NCBI GenBank assembly: GCA_963777095.1
Contig: CAVZOY010000002.1
Coordinates: 868,001 to 932,000, forward strand
From: CAVZOY01 sp963777095
GTDB lineage: Bacteria > Actinomycetota > Actinomycetes > Mycobacteriales > Geodermatophilaceae
Length of the DNA stretch: 64,000 nucleotides
Direction: 5' to 3'
Shown here: positions 1-7,691 of the stretch, in pieces
Layout: each line of letters begins with the position of its first letter
How positions within the stretch are numbered: position 1 is the stretch's first letter
The notes under the pieces: generated by a model
What the model was told of the DNA's origin: nothing
Databases searched by the model: none
Seen by the model: the letters and a program-made list of their open reading frames with translations, nothing else
Made by a program: the position numbers and the translations under genes

Positions 1-780
1 CAGCTGATGCCCAAACCCGCCCACCTCACCTGGGAAGAGGCCGCCTCCCCCGGCCTGGTCAACTCCACCGCCTACCGCCAACTGGTCTCCCACCACGGCG
101 CCAACATGAAACAGGGCGACGTCGTCCTCATCTGGGGCGCCTCGGGCGGGCTGGGCTCCTACGCCACCCAGATGGCGCTCAACGGCGGCGCCATCCCGGT
201 GTGCGTCGTCTCCTCCCCGGAGAAGGCGGCCATCGTCCGCAAGATGGGCGCCGAACTCGTCATCGACCGCTCCGAACAGGACTACCGCTTCTGGCGCGAC
301 GAGAACACCCAGAACCCCAAGGAATGGCAGCGCCTGGGCAAGACGATCCGCGAACTCACCGGCGGCGACGACGTCGACATCGTCTTCGAACACCCCGGCC
401 GCGACACCTTCGGCGCCTCCGTCTACGTCGCCAAGAAGGGCGGCACCATCGTCACCTGCGCCTCCACCACCGGCTACCTGCACCAGTACGACAACCGCTA
501 CCTCTGGATGAACCTCAAACGCATCATCGGCTCACACTTCGCCAACTACCGCGAAGCCTGGGAAGCCAACCGGCTCATCGCCAAAGGCCTCATCCACCCC
601 ACCCTCTCCAAGGTCTACCCCATGACCGACGTCGGACAAGCCGCCTACGACGTCCACCGCAACCTCCACCAGGGAAAAGTCGGCGTCCTCACCCTCGCCC
701 CCCAGGAAGGCCTCGGAGTGCGCAACCAGGCGCTGCGCGACAAACACCTCGCGGCCATCAACCGTTTCCGGGGAGCGTGA
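1..780 (+). CDS. ccr: Crotonyl-CoA carboxylase/reductase, 3' part (truncated by window start)
   Basis: The reading frame is open from the first base, so this is the C-terminal 259 residues of a longer protein. It is a zinc-less medium-chain dehydrogenase/reductase: a nucleotide-binding glycine motif (WGASGGLGSYATQ, near residue 47) is followed by a region typical of Ccr, including EHPGRDTFGASVYV and a C-terminal HxNLHQGKVGVL stretch. The family reductively carboxylates crotonyl-CoA to ethylmalonyl-CoA with NADPH and CO2, a step of the ethylmalonyl-CoA pathway and a source of extender units. The next gene starts three bases after the stop, suggesting co-transcription. Assignment is by recognition of the family; the N-terminal half cannot be checked. 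Confidence 0.88.
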   Translation, partial: QLMPKPAHLTWEEAASPGLVNSTAYRQLVSHHGANMKQGDVVLIWGASGGLGSYATQMALNGGAIPVCVVSSPEKAAIVRKMGAELVIDRSEQDYRFWRDENTQNPKEWQRLGKTIRELTGGDDVDIVFEHPGRDTFGASVYVAKKGGTIVTCASTTGYLHQYDNRYLWMNLKRIIGSHFANYREAWEANRLIAKGLIHPTLSKVYPMTDVGQAAYDVHRNLHQGKVGVLTLAPQEGLGVRNQALRDKHLAAINRFRGA

Positions 781-783
781 CCC

Positions 784-1575
784 GTGACCACCTCGTCCGG
801 CACGAGCACCCAGGAACCGGTCGCTCTGCACCACGTGGAGGACGGTCCGGCCGACGCGCCCGTGCTGGTACTCGGCCCGTCGCTGGGCACCGACCTGGGG
901 CTCTTCGACGCACAGGCTCGAGCCCTCGCCGACCGTTTCCGCGTGATCCGCTACGACCTGCGCGGGCACGGTGGCTCTCCCGTCGTCCCGGGGCCCTACG
1001 GCGTCGCCGACCTGGCGGACGACGTCCGGCGACTCCTCGACGACCTCGGCATCGACCGATTCGCCTATGCGGGAGTCTCCCTCGGCGGGGCGATCGGTCT
1101 GCAACTGGCGTCGACCGCGCCCGAGCGGGTGACCCACCTGATCGTCGTGGCGTCGGCGGCGCGGTTCCCCGATCCACCGTCGTGGAAGGCGCGGGCGGAC
1201 CGGGTTCGCGCGGAGGGAACGGAGTTCCTCCTCCCGTCGCGGATCGGCGCGTGGGTCACCCCGCGCTTCGCCGAATCGCGCCCCGAGGAGACCGAGCGGC
1301 TGCTGGCGATGCTGCGCCGCACGTCGCGCGAGGGCTATGCGGCCTGCTGCGAGACGATCGAGACCTTCGACGTCCGCGACCGGCTGTCGCAGATCACCGC
1401 CGCCACCCTGGTCATCGCCGGGGCCGACGACCCGGCGACGCCTCCCGACACGGTGCGGGAGGTCGCCGACGGCATCCCGGGCGCCCGGTTCGTCGTCGTC
1501 CCCGAGGCCTCGCACCTGGTGAGCGCCGAGCAACCGGAGGCTGTCACCGCGGAGCTCCGCGGCTTCCTGGCCTGA
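784..1575 (+). CDS. Alpha/beta hydrolase, 3-oxoadipate enol-lactonase-like
   Basis: A 263-residue alpha/beta hydrolase starting at a GTG three bases after the ccr stop. The nucleophile elbow is GVSLG (Ser about residue 99). Other visible landmarks are the oxyanion-side GPSLGTD segment, the DLRGHG motif, an acidic residue in GADDPATPP and a histidine in EASHLVS that would complete the triad. The overall pattern is closest to PcaD-type enol-lactonases, which open 3-oxoadipate enol-lactone in the beta-ketoadipate pathway. No other protocatechuate-pathway gene is adjacent, so the substrate is uncertain and it may hydrolyse another lactone or ester. Confidence 0.75.
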   Translation: MTTSSGTSTQEPVALHHVEDGPADAPVLVLGPSLGTDLGLFDAQARALADRFRVIRYDLRGHGGSPVVPGPYGVADLADDVRRLLDDLGIDRFAYAGVSLGGAIGLQLASTAPERVTHLIVVASAARFPDPPSWKARADRVRAEGTEFLLPSRIGAWVTPRFAESRPEETERLLAMLRRTSREGYAACCETIETFDVRDRLSQITAATLVIAGADDPATPPDTVREVADGIPGARFVVVPEASHLVSAEQPEAVTAELRGFLA

Positions 1576-1586
1576 GGGCGGCGTCC

Positions 1587-2522
1587 TCAGCGCAGGTCCA
1601 GGACGATCTTGCCCGTGACGGCGCGCTCCCCGAGGAGGCGGAAGGCGTCGTCGACCTGCTCCAACGGGATCGTCCGGTCGATGGGAATCCGCATGCGGCC
1701 CGCCGCCAGGGCCGTCATGACCTCGGTCAGACCCTGGCGGCGCTCCGCGTCGGACAGGATCAGTCCGCCGTATCCGAGGATCCTCAGGCCCTTCCGGTAG
1801 AGCGGCCGGAGCTCCATCGTCGCCGTCGATCCCGCGCTCGTCCCGAACAGGACGAGTCGGCCGTGCGGCGCCATCGCCGCCACTGACGCCGAGGTGAACC
1901 CCGCGCCCAGCCCGTCGATGACCACCGTGGGCGAGAACCCGGTCACGGCCTCGGCCAGGCCGGCGGCATCCGTGACGACGACCTCGTGCGCACCCTGCCC
2001 TCGGATCGCGTCCGCCTTGGCCTCGCTCCCCGTCTGGGCCCATACCGTCGCGCCCATGTCCACCGCCAGCGACACGGTGGTCAGACCCACTCCCCCGCCG
2101 GCGCCCAGCACCAGGACACGATCGCCCCCCTGGACCTCGGCGAGCTGCAGCGTGTGCCAGGCGGTCAGGCCGGCCACCCCGAGCGCGGCGGCCTCGCGGA
2201 GCCCGATCCCCTCGGGCAGCGGGAACACGGCCGCCTCGGGAACATTCGCCGCGCCGGCCCAGACGCCGTCGCGGGTGCTGCCGAGGTCGGAGCCGGTGAC
2301 CAGGACCGGCCGGCCGTCGAGGTGGCCGCTCGCCTCGCCCCCCATGATCCTGGGCAGCGGCCCGTCCGCCGCCACGCGTCCCTGCGCGACGTAGGAGTCG
2401 ACCGGGTTGACGCCGGCGAACTCGAGCTCGACCCGCACCTCTCCGTCGCCGGGGGCGGGCAGTGCGACGTCCTCGACCCGCAGCGGGCTGTCGTGGTCGT
2501 GCAGCCGTGCCGCCTTCACCAT
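1587..2522 (-). CDS. Zinc-independent NAD(P)H:quinone oxidoreductase-type dehydrogenase
   Basis: A 311-residue medium-chain dehydrogenase of the quinone oxidoreductase group. It has an N-terminal GroES-like fold (FAGVNPVDSYV), a Rossmann motif VLGAGGGVG, and lacks the cysteine cluster of structural-zinc alcohol dehydrogenases. The ATG at 2522 is preferred over an upstream GTG at 2540 because a purine-rich AAGGGCGGGG lies just ahead of it. It is the last gene of an apparent three-gene operon with the isomerase and the FAD dehydrogenase. Such enzymes reduce quinones or enone double bonds with NADPH; the real substrate cannot be read from sequence. Confidence 0.8.
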   Translation of the reverse strand: MVKAARLHDHDSPLRVEDVALPAPGDGEVRVELEFAGVNPVDSYVAQGRVAADGPLPRIMGGEASGHLDGRPVLVTGSDLGSTRDGVWAGAANVPEAAVFPLPEGIGLREAAALGVAGLTAWHTLQLAEVQGGDRVLVLGAGGGVGLTTVSLAVDMGATVWAQTGSEAKADAIRGQGAHEVVVTDAAGLAEAVTGFSPTVVIDGLGAGFTSASVAAMAPHGRLVLFGTSAGSTATMELRPLYRKGLRILGYGGLILSDAERRQGLTEVMTALAAGRMRIPIDRTIPLEQVDDAFRLLGERAVTGKIVLDLR

Positions 2523-2547
2523 GGTTCCCCGCCCTTCCACCGGCCCG

Positions 2548-3361
2548 TCACGAGCCCGCGGCCGTGGCGAGGACGTCTCGGGCGGCGTCCGCGGTCACTC
2601 GCGCGGCGACGTCCACGCCGCGAGCCACGAGCTCGTCGGAGATCACCTCGATGGCCAGGACGGCGGGGGCGACGCCATGGGCCGCCAGTGCCCGCAGCGA
2701 GCCCGACCGTGTCGCCGTGTCCCTGCCCCGGCGGCAGCCGGTGACCCAGCGACTCGGCGCGCGGTGGCTCCATCGGCTCGGCCCGGACGTCGCACAGCTG
2801 TACGGACACGATGCGCTCCGCGGGCACGGCGTCGAGGTCGGCCGACTTCTGCCGGGCGCGGGCCCAGTGCCAGTTGTCCACGATCAAGGCGGCGTTGGGC
2901 ACCGGCTGGACGATCCGCCAGGCCGTGGCGAGGTCGGGGACCCCGCTGTAGGGCATGAACTCCAGCGCCACCGTCAGATCCGGACCGGCCCGTTCGCAGA
3001 GCGCCACGAATGCGCCGGTGATGGCGTCCAGTGGCAGCTTCTCCAGCAGCCCGGCGTTGAGGTGGCGCACGCCGAAGGCGCGCGCCATGTGGAAGACGGT
3101 CTGCTCCTTGCGCTGCTGCGCCTCGTCGCGGTCGGCGAGGGTGCCCCACCCGGTGAGGTACTCGACCTCGAGGATGCGCACCCCGTGCTCTCCGGCGATC
3201 GCGAGCATCGCGTCGTCGTCGAGGCCGGCATCCCAGTAGTTCTCGGCCCGCAGTCCGACGCCGTCGTAACCGGCGGCGGCGGCCGCGCGCACCCGGCCCT
3301 CGAAGCCGACCTCCGTGCCGAGCGTGTAGGAGCTGACCACCAGCGGTGCTGCGTGGACCAT
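2548..3361 (-). CDS. Sugar phosphate isomerase/epimerase (TIM barrel), frameshifted
   Basis: This is a xylose-isomerase-like TIM-barrel protein, with SSYTLGTEVGFEGRV at the start and metal-ligand-type acidic and histidine residues in EVEYLTGW, EFMPYSG and VDNWHWAR. The family includes sugar isomerases and 3-dehydroshikimate dehydratases. The frame breaks near 2695-2705. The open frame continues as arginine-rich nonsense, whereas the shifted frame gives a convincing C terminus (LRALAAHGVAP, then EVISDELVARGVD) ending in TGA at 2548. One extra base would explain it. The corrected product is about 270 residues and the stop then lies 25 bases before the downstream oxidoreductase, as expected in an operon. 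Confidence 0.75.
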
Positions 3362-3377
3362 GTCCGGAGCCTCCGGT

Positions 3378-5126
3378 TCAGTCGTTCGACGGGGCGGAGG
3401 GAACCTTCTCGTCGCCCGCGACGCCGGCCGCGTGGCGGGCGGCGATGTAACCGAAGGTCATGGCCGGACCGATGTTGATGCCGCCCGACGGGTAGTGGCC
3501 GCCCATCACGTTCGCCTGGTCACTCCCCGCGACGTAGAGGCCCGGAACGGGCGTGCCGTCGGCCGAGAGCACCCGGGAGAACTCGTCGGCCTTCAGACCG
3601 GCGAACGTGCCGAAGCTGCCCGGCAGCACCTTGATCGCGTAGAAGGGGCTCTTCTCGATCGGGGCCAACGAGGGGTTGGGCTCGTGCTCGGGGTCGCCGG
3701 ACCCCCGGTTGAACGCGCTGCGGCCGCGACCGAACTGGGGGTCCTCACCCACCGCCGCGCCCTCGTTGAACGACGCGACCGTCGCAGCGAGCCCGGCAGG
3801 GTCGATGCCGCACTTCTGCGCGAGTTCCTCCAGCGTCGCCCCGCGCTGCAGGTAGCCGGACCGGACGTAGGGCGAGACAGGCACCGGGAACGGCTTGGAC
3901 ATCCCGAACGGGTAACGCCGCTGGAACGCCGAATCGCAGATCAGCCAGGCCGCGACCGCTTCGTCAACCGGCGCAGCGGCGATCATCGCGCTGGTGAACT
4001 GGTAGTAGCCGTCGGCCTCGTTGACGAACCGCCGGCCGGTCGACAGCACGGCGATGAGGCCGGGCTTGCCCCGGTCGACGATGTGCGGGTAGGTGCCGAC
4101 CCGCCCGCTCCGGTACGGCACGAGCGACACCGGGCACCAGGCGACCGGCGAGGCGAGCGACCTGTCGAACAGCCCACCCGCCGACTCGCCGAGGGTGATG
4201 CCGTCGCCGGTGGTCTCCGGCGGCGCGAGGGTCCAGTGCTCCTCCCCGGTCGGGGTCCGCGGGAAGAGTTGTCGACGACGGTCCACGTCGTTCGGGAAGC
4301 CGCCGGCGGCGAGCAGGACGCCCCTGCGGGCACGGACCGGAACCTCGCCGTCGGGCCCGTTCAGGACCGCGCCGGTGACGGTGCCGTGCTCCGTGAGCAG
4401 CCGCGTCGCGGGCCGGTCGACCAGGAGGCGCACCCCGAGGTCGTCGGCGGACCGGACCAGTCGCCCGACGAGCGCCGTGCCGTTGACCAGCTGCATGCCC
4501 TGGCGATGGGTGATCAGGTCCAGCACGTGGAAGGCGACCCGCCAGGCCGCGTGGACGAACCCCCTCACGGACGTCGTCGCGTGCAGGAAGGCCTGGAGGT
4601 CCGGGCCGGCCATGATGCCCAGGCCCAGGAACGAGGTCTCGTACAGCTGCCTGCGCAGCAGAGGCCGGAGGCGCTTCGGGATCCGGCGCAGATTGATCGG
4701 CTTGGGTCCCACCGACCGCCCGCCGGTGCCGGCCCCCGGGAGGTCCCCCTGGATGTCGGCGATCCACGTCCCGGACACGAACTGCAGCGCGGTGTGGTTC
4801 TCGAAGAAGCCCACCATGCGCCCGGCGTTCTGCAGGAAGGCTTCGACGCGCGGCCCGTCGTAGTTCTCCCCCAGTGCATGCCTGAGGTACGTGCGCGGCG
4901 CGTCGATGTCCTCGACGATCCCGTCGGCCCGGGACAGCGGATTCAGCGGGGCCCACATCCAGCCCCCCGACCAGGAGGTCGCCCCACCCAGGACCGGCGC
5001 CTTCTCGGCCACGATCACCTCGAGGCCGTGGTGGGCCGCCGTCACCGCACCGGCCAGTCCGGCGGCACCGCCGCCGACCACCAGAAGATCACACTCAAGA
5101 CCGCGGACCTGCCCGGTCGCCGTCAT
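3378..5126 (-). CDS. FAD-dependent dehydrogenase, 3-ketosteroid delta1-dehydrogenase/fumarate reductase type
   Basis: A 582-residue flavoprotein starting at ATG 5126, which has GGGAGGA eight bases upstream. The N terminus carries the dinucleotide motif VVGGGAAGLAGAVTAA and an acidic residue after the second strand (VIVAEKA). The C terminus has the FAD-closing segment GLYVAGSDQANVMGGHYPSGG typical of KstD-like proteins. The family removes hydrogens alpha-beta to a ketone, in steroids or other cyclic ketones. It leads the operon with the TIM-barrel isomerase and quinone oxidoreductase and is divergent from the AroK-AroB fusion. No other steroid genes are nearby, so a non-steroid cyclic ketone substrate is possible (inference). 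Confidence 0.8.
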   Translation of the reverse strand: MTATGQVRGLECDLLVVGGGAAGLAGAVTAAHHGLEVIVAEKAPVLGGATSWSGGWMWAPLNPLSRADGIVEDIDAPRTYLRHALGENYDGPRVEAFLQNAGRMVGFFENHTALQFVSGTWIADIQGDLPGAGTGGRSVGPKPINLRRIPKRLRPLLRRQLYETSFLGLGIMAGPDLQAFLHATTSVRGFVHAAWRVAFHVLDLITHRQGMQLVNGTALVGRLVRSADDLGVRLLVDRPATRLLTEHGTVTGAVLNGPDGEVPVRARRGVLLAAGGFPNDVDRRRQLFPRTPTGEEHWTLAPPETTGDGITLGESAGGLFDRSLASPVAWCPVSLVPYRSGRVGTYPHIVDRGKPGLIAVLSTGRRFVNEADGYYQFTSAMIAAAPVDEAVAAWLICDSAFQRRYPFGMSKPFPVPVSPYVRSGYLQRGATLEELAQKCGIDPAGLAATVASFNEGAAVGEDPQFGRGRSAFNRGSGDPEHEPNPSLAPIEKSPFYAIKVLPGSFGTFAGLKADEFSRVLSADGTPVPGLYVAGSDQANVMGGHYPSGGINIGPAMTFGYIAARHAAGVAGDEKVPSAPSND

Positions 5127-5192
5127 CGACGGTCCTCCCGCCTCTGCCTCGATGCCACGAGTGAGCCAGACGCCGCACGCGCACATCCACGC

Positions 5193-5212
5193 CGTTCCAC
5201 TGCTCGGGAACG
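5193..5212. promoter_or_regulatory. Inverted repeat in divergent intergenic region (candidate operator)
   Basis: CGTTCC and GGAACG form a perfect six-base inverted repeat separated by eight bases, in the 143-base gap between the divergent FAD dehydrogenase operon and the aroK-aroB fusion. A second inverted repeat, CACTGC-C-GCAGTG at 5260-5272, ends in the GTG start of the fusion gene. Position and symmetry suggest a regulator site. No regulator gene is adjacent. Confidence 0.4.
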
Positions 5213-5269
5213 CTGCCCGCGACGGGGTGCAGTCGTCCCGGGTCGAAGCGGCTGCGCAACACTGCCGCA

Positions 5270-6856
5270 GTGGCCGTCATCGTGCTGGTGGGTTTCATGG
5301 GGGCGGGCAAGACGACGGTCGGCCACATCCTGGCCGAACGGCTGGGGACCCCGTTCGTCGACAGCGACGTGTACATCGAGCGGCAGCTCGGCCGCACGAT
5401 CGTCGACGTGTTCGCGACCGAGGGCGAGCAGCACTTCCGCGAGCTCGAGCACCGGGCGATCAACGAGCTGGTGCGTGGCTCCGACGCCGTGCTGGCGCTC
5501 GGCGGGGGTGCCGTCGAGGATCCGCGTACCCGGGCGATCCTGCGCAACGCGACCGTGGTGTACCTGCGGGTCGGCTACGACGAGGCCCTGACGAGGGTGC
5601 GTCAGGACCGGTTCCGTCCCATGCTCCAGCGCGCGGACCTCGACCAGGTCTACGCGCGGCGACAGGGCTCCTACGCCGAGGTGGCCGCCATCCAGGTGGA
5701 CACGAACGGCCGCCGTCCGGACGCCGTCGTCATGGACGTCCTCAAGGAGCTGACACAGCTACCCACCACCCCGGCCGGGACGTCCAACGTCCTCGTGACG
5801 CCCGTGGGCGGCACCTACTACGCGCACGTCGGCCGGGATCTGCTCGACCTGACAGGTGCGCTGCTGCCCACGCCGGACGACATCGAGCAGGCAGTGCTCG
5901 TGGAATCCGACCGGGACACCGCCATCGCCGACCGGGTGGCCGCGAGCATCACCGCCGCCGGGATCTCGGTGACGCGCGTGCCGCTCCCGGACACCGAGGC
6001 GACCAAGACGTTCACCGCCGCGCAGTACGTCGCCGAGCGCCTGGCCGACGTCGCGCTGCACCGGGACGACCTGGTCGTGGCCGTGGGAGGGGAGCCGGTC
6101 AGCGACCTCGCCGGGTTCGTCGCCGCCACGTTCAACCGCGGCACCCGGCTCGCCCTCGTACCGACGACCCTCGTCGGGCAGGCCGATTCCGCCATCGGCG
6201 GCAAGAACGCGATCAACATGCCCCAGGGGCGCAACCTCGTGGGATCCATCCATCAGCCCACGGTCGTCATCGCCGACGTCGCCGCCGCCTGCGCGAACCC
6301 GCAGCACGGTTTCCGTGCGGGACTGGCCGAGATCGCCAAGCACGCGCTGATCAGCCGGAGCGACCTGCTGCAGGTCCTCGACGGACTCTCGGACGACGCC
6401 CGTTCTGCGGACGTCGACGCCGTGCACGCGCTCGTGACCCGGAGCGTCGAGATCAAGGCCGACATCGTCAGCCGGGACGAGCGAGCGACCGGGGAACGGA
6501 TCGTCCTCAATTACGGACACACGTTCGGGCACGCGATCGACCTGGTGTCCGGGCAGGTCGAGGACCAGGGCGAGTCGGTGGCGCTGGGCATGATGGCGGC
6601 GGCCTACCTCGCCCGCCGCCAGGGCCGCATCGACGACGACGTGGTCGACCGCCATCGCCGTCTCCTGTCGGGGCTGGGTCTGCCGACCTCCGGTCGCTTC
6701 GACCTGGAGGCGATGCAGCGCGCGTGGCTGCGGGACAAGAAGTACCGGCACGGCGTGCGGTTCGTCGTCCTCAACGGCCTGGGGCGGGCCGAGGCCGGCG
6801 TCACCGCCTCCGCCGACATGCTCGCGGACGTGCTGGACGACCTGGCGTCGTCCTGA
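5270..6856 (+). CDS. aroKB: Bifunctional shikimate kinase / 3-dehydroquinate synthase fusion
   Basis: One 528-residue frame joins two shikimate-pathway enzymes. Residues 1 to about 165 are shikimate kinase: Walker A GFMGAGKT at 8-15, DSD substrate segment, LALGGGA and the FRPML lid region. Residues from about 175 are a 3-dehydroquinate synthase-like domain: PTTLVGQADSAIGGK around 295-311, GLAEIAKHALI, and the metal-binding NYGHTFGHAID near 414. In the cofactor loop GGEPVSDLAGF replaces the usual GGGxxxDLAGF, and GGKNAIN replaces GGKTGxN. The GTG start has no clear ribosome site; AACACT six bases upstream is a weak -10, so the transcript may be leaderless. The setting beside catabolic genes rather than aroC or aroQ suggests a second, specialised copy. 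Confidence 0.85.
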   Translation: MAVIVLVGFMGAGKTTVGHILAERLGTPFVDSDVYIERQLGRTIVDVFATEGEQHFRELEHRAINELVRGSDAVLALGGGAVEDPRTRAILRNATVVYLRVGYDEALTRVRQDRFRPMLQRADLDQVYARRQGSYAEVAAIQVDTNGRRPDAVVMDVLKELTQLPTTPAGTSNVLVTPVGGTYYAHVGRDLLDLTGALLPTPDDIEQAVLVESDRDTAIADRVAASITAAGISVTRVPLPDTEATKTFTAAQYVAERLADVALHRDDLVVAVGGEPVSDLAGFVAATFNRGTRLALVPTTLVGQADSAIGGKNAINMPQGRNLVGSIHQPTVVIADVAAACANPQHGFRAGLAEIAKHALISRSDLLQVLDGLSDDARSADVDAVHALVTRSVEIKADIVSRDERATGERIVLNYGHTFGHAIDLVSGQVEDQGESVALGMMAAAYLARRQGRIDDDVVDRHRRLLSGLGLPTSGRFDLEAMQRAWLRDKKYRHGVRFVVLNGLGRAEAGVTASADMLADVLDDLASS

Positions 6857-6896
6857 GGGGGGTCGGCCCGGGCGGCACGAGCCCCGGGGCGGCATC

Positions 6897-6902
6897 TAGG
6901 GT
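6897..6902 (+). promoter_or_regulatory. Candidate -10 of leaderless bdhA promoter
   Basis: TAGGGT ends six bases before the ATG of the 3-hydroxybutyrate dehydrogenase gene and no ribosome site is present. A TAnnnT hexamer six or seven bases before the start is the usual arrangement for leaderless actinobacterial transcripts. Confidence 0.55.
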
Positions 6903-6908
6903 CCGCCC

Positions 6909-7664
6909 ATGCTGACGACCCGGTTCCTGGACGGACGGCGCGCGCTGATCACCGGCGGCGCGTCGGGCATCGGCCGCGCGTGCGCCGTCCGGCTCGCGGA
7001 GGCGGGCGCCTCCGTCGTCGTGGTGGACCGCGATGCCGAGGGCGCGAAGAAGGTCGCCGAGGCGGTCGGAGGCCAGGCGGTGACCGTCGACCTGTCGGAT
7101 CTCGAGGCGATCGACGCCATGGACCTGGACGTGGACGTGCTGGTCAACAACGCCGGTCTCCAGCACGTCGCGCCGCTGCACGAGTTCCCCGTCGACCGGT
7201 TCTCGTTCATCCTCCGGCTCATGCTCGAAGCGCCGTTCCGCCTGGTCCGCGGAGCGCTTCCGCACATGTACGAGCGCGGCTGGGGTCGCGTCGTCAACAT
7301 CAGCTCGGTGCACGGGCTCCGGGCGTCGGCGTACAAGTCGGCGTACGTCACCGCCAAGCACGGCATGGAGGGGCTCTCCAAGGTGATCGCGCTCGAAGGG
7401 GCGGAGCACGGCGTGACGTCGAACTGCGTCAACCCCGCCTACGTGCGCACGCCGCTGGTCGAGGGGCAGATCGCCGACCAGGCGAAGGCACACGGACTGC
7501 CGGAGGACGAGGTCCTCGGCAAGGTGATGCTGGCGCGCGCGGCCGTCAAGCGACTGATCGAGCCCGGGGAAGTGGCCGACGCGGTGGCGTTCCTCTGCTC
7601 CCCCGCTGCCGCCTCGATGACGGGGAGCTCGTTCGTGATGGACGGGGGCTGGACCGCGTCCTGA
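6909..7664 (+). CDS. bdhA: 3-hydroxybutyrate dehydrogenase (short-chain dehydrogenase)
   Basis: A 251-residue SDR that interconverts 3-hydroxybutyrate and acetoacetate with NAD. It shows the cofactor motif TGGASGIG, the NNAG motif, and a catalytic Ser-Tyr-Lys set in NISSVHG and SAYVTAKHG. Several family-diagnostic segments are present: NNAGLQHVAPLHEFP, the HGVTSNCVNPAYVRTPLVE region, KRLIEPGEVA and a C-terminal DGGWTAS. It is 52 bases after the aroK-aroB fusion but seems to have its own leaderless promoter. It converges on the PHA synthase gene with a 27-base gap, which fits a role in polyhydroxybutyrate turnover. Confidence 0.92.
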   Translation: MLTTRFLDGRRALITGGASGIGRACAVRLAEAGASVVVVDRDAEGAKKVAEAVGGQAVTVDLSDLEAIDAMDLDVDVLVNNAGLQHVAPLHEFPVDRFSFILRLMLEAPFRLVRGALPHMYERGWGRVVNISSVHGLRASAYKSAYVTAKHGMEGLSKVIALEGAEHGVTSNCVNPAYVRTPLVEGQIADQAKAHGLPEDEVLGKVMLARAAVKRLIEPGEVADAVAFLCSPAAASMTGSSFVMDGGWTAS

Positions 7665-7691
7665 GCGCCGGCGGCGTCCGCGCCGGGTCGG

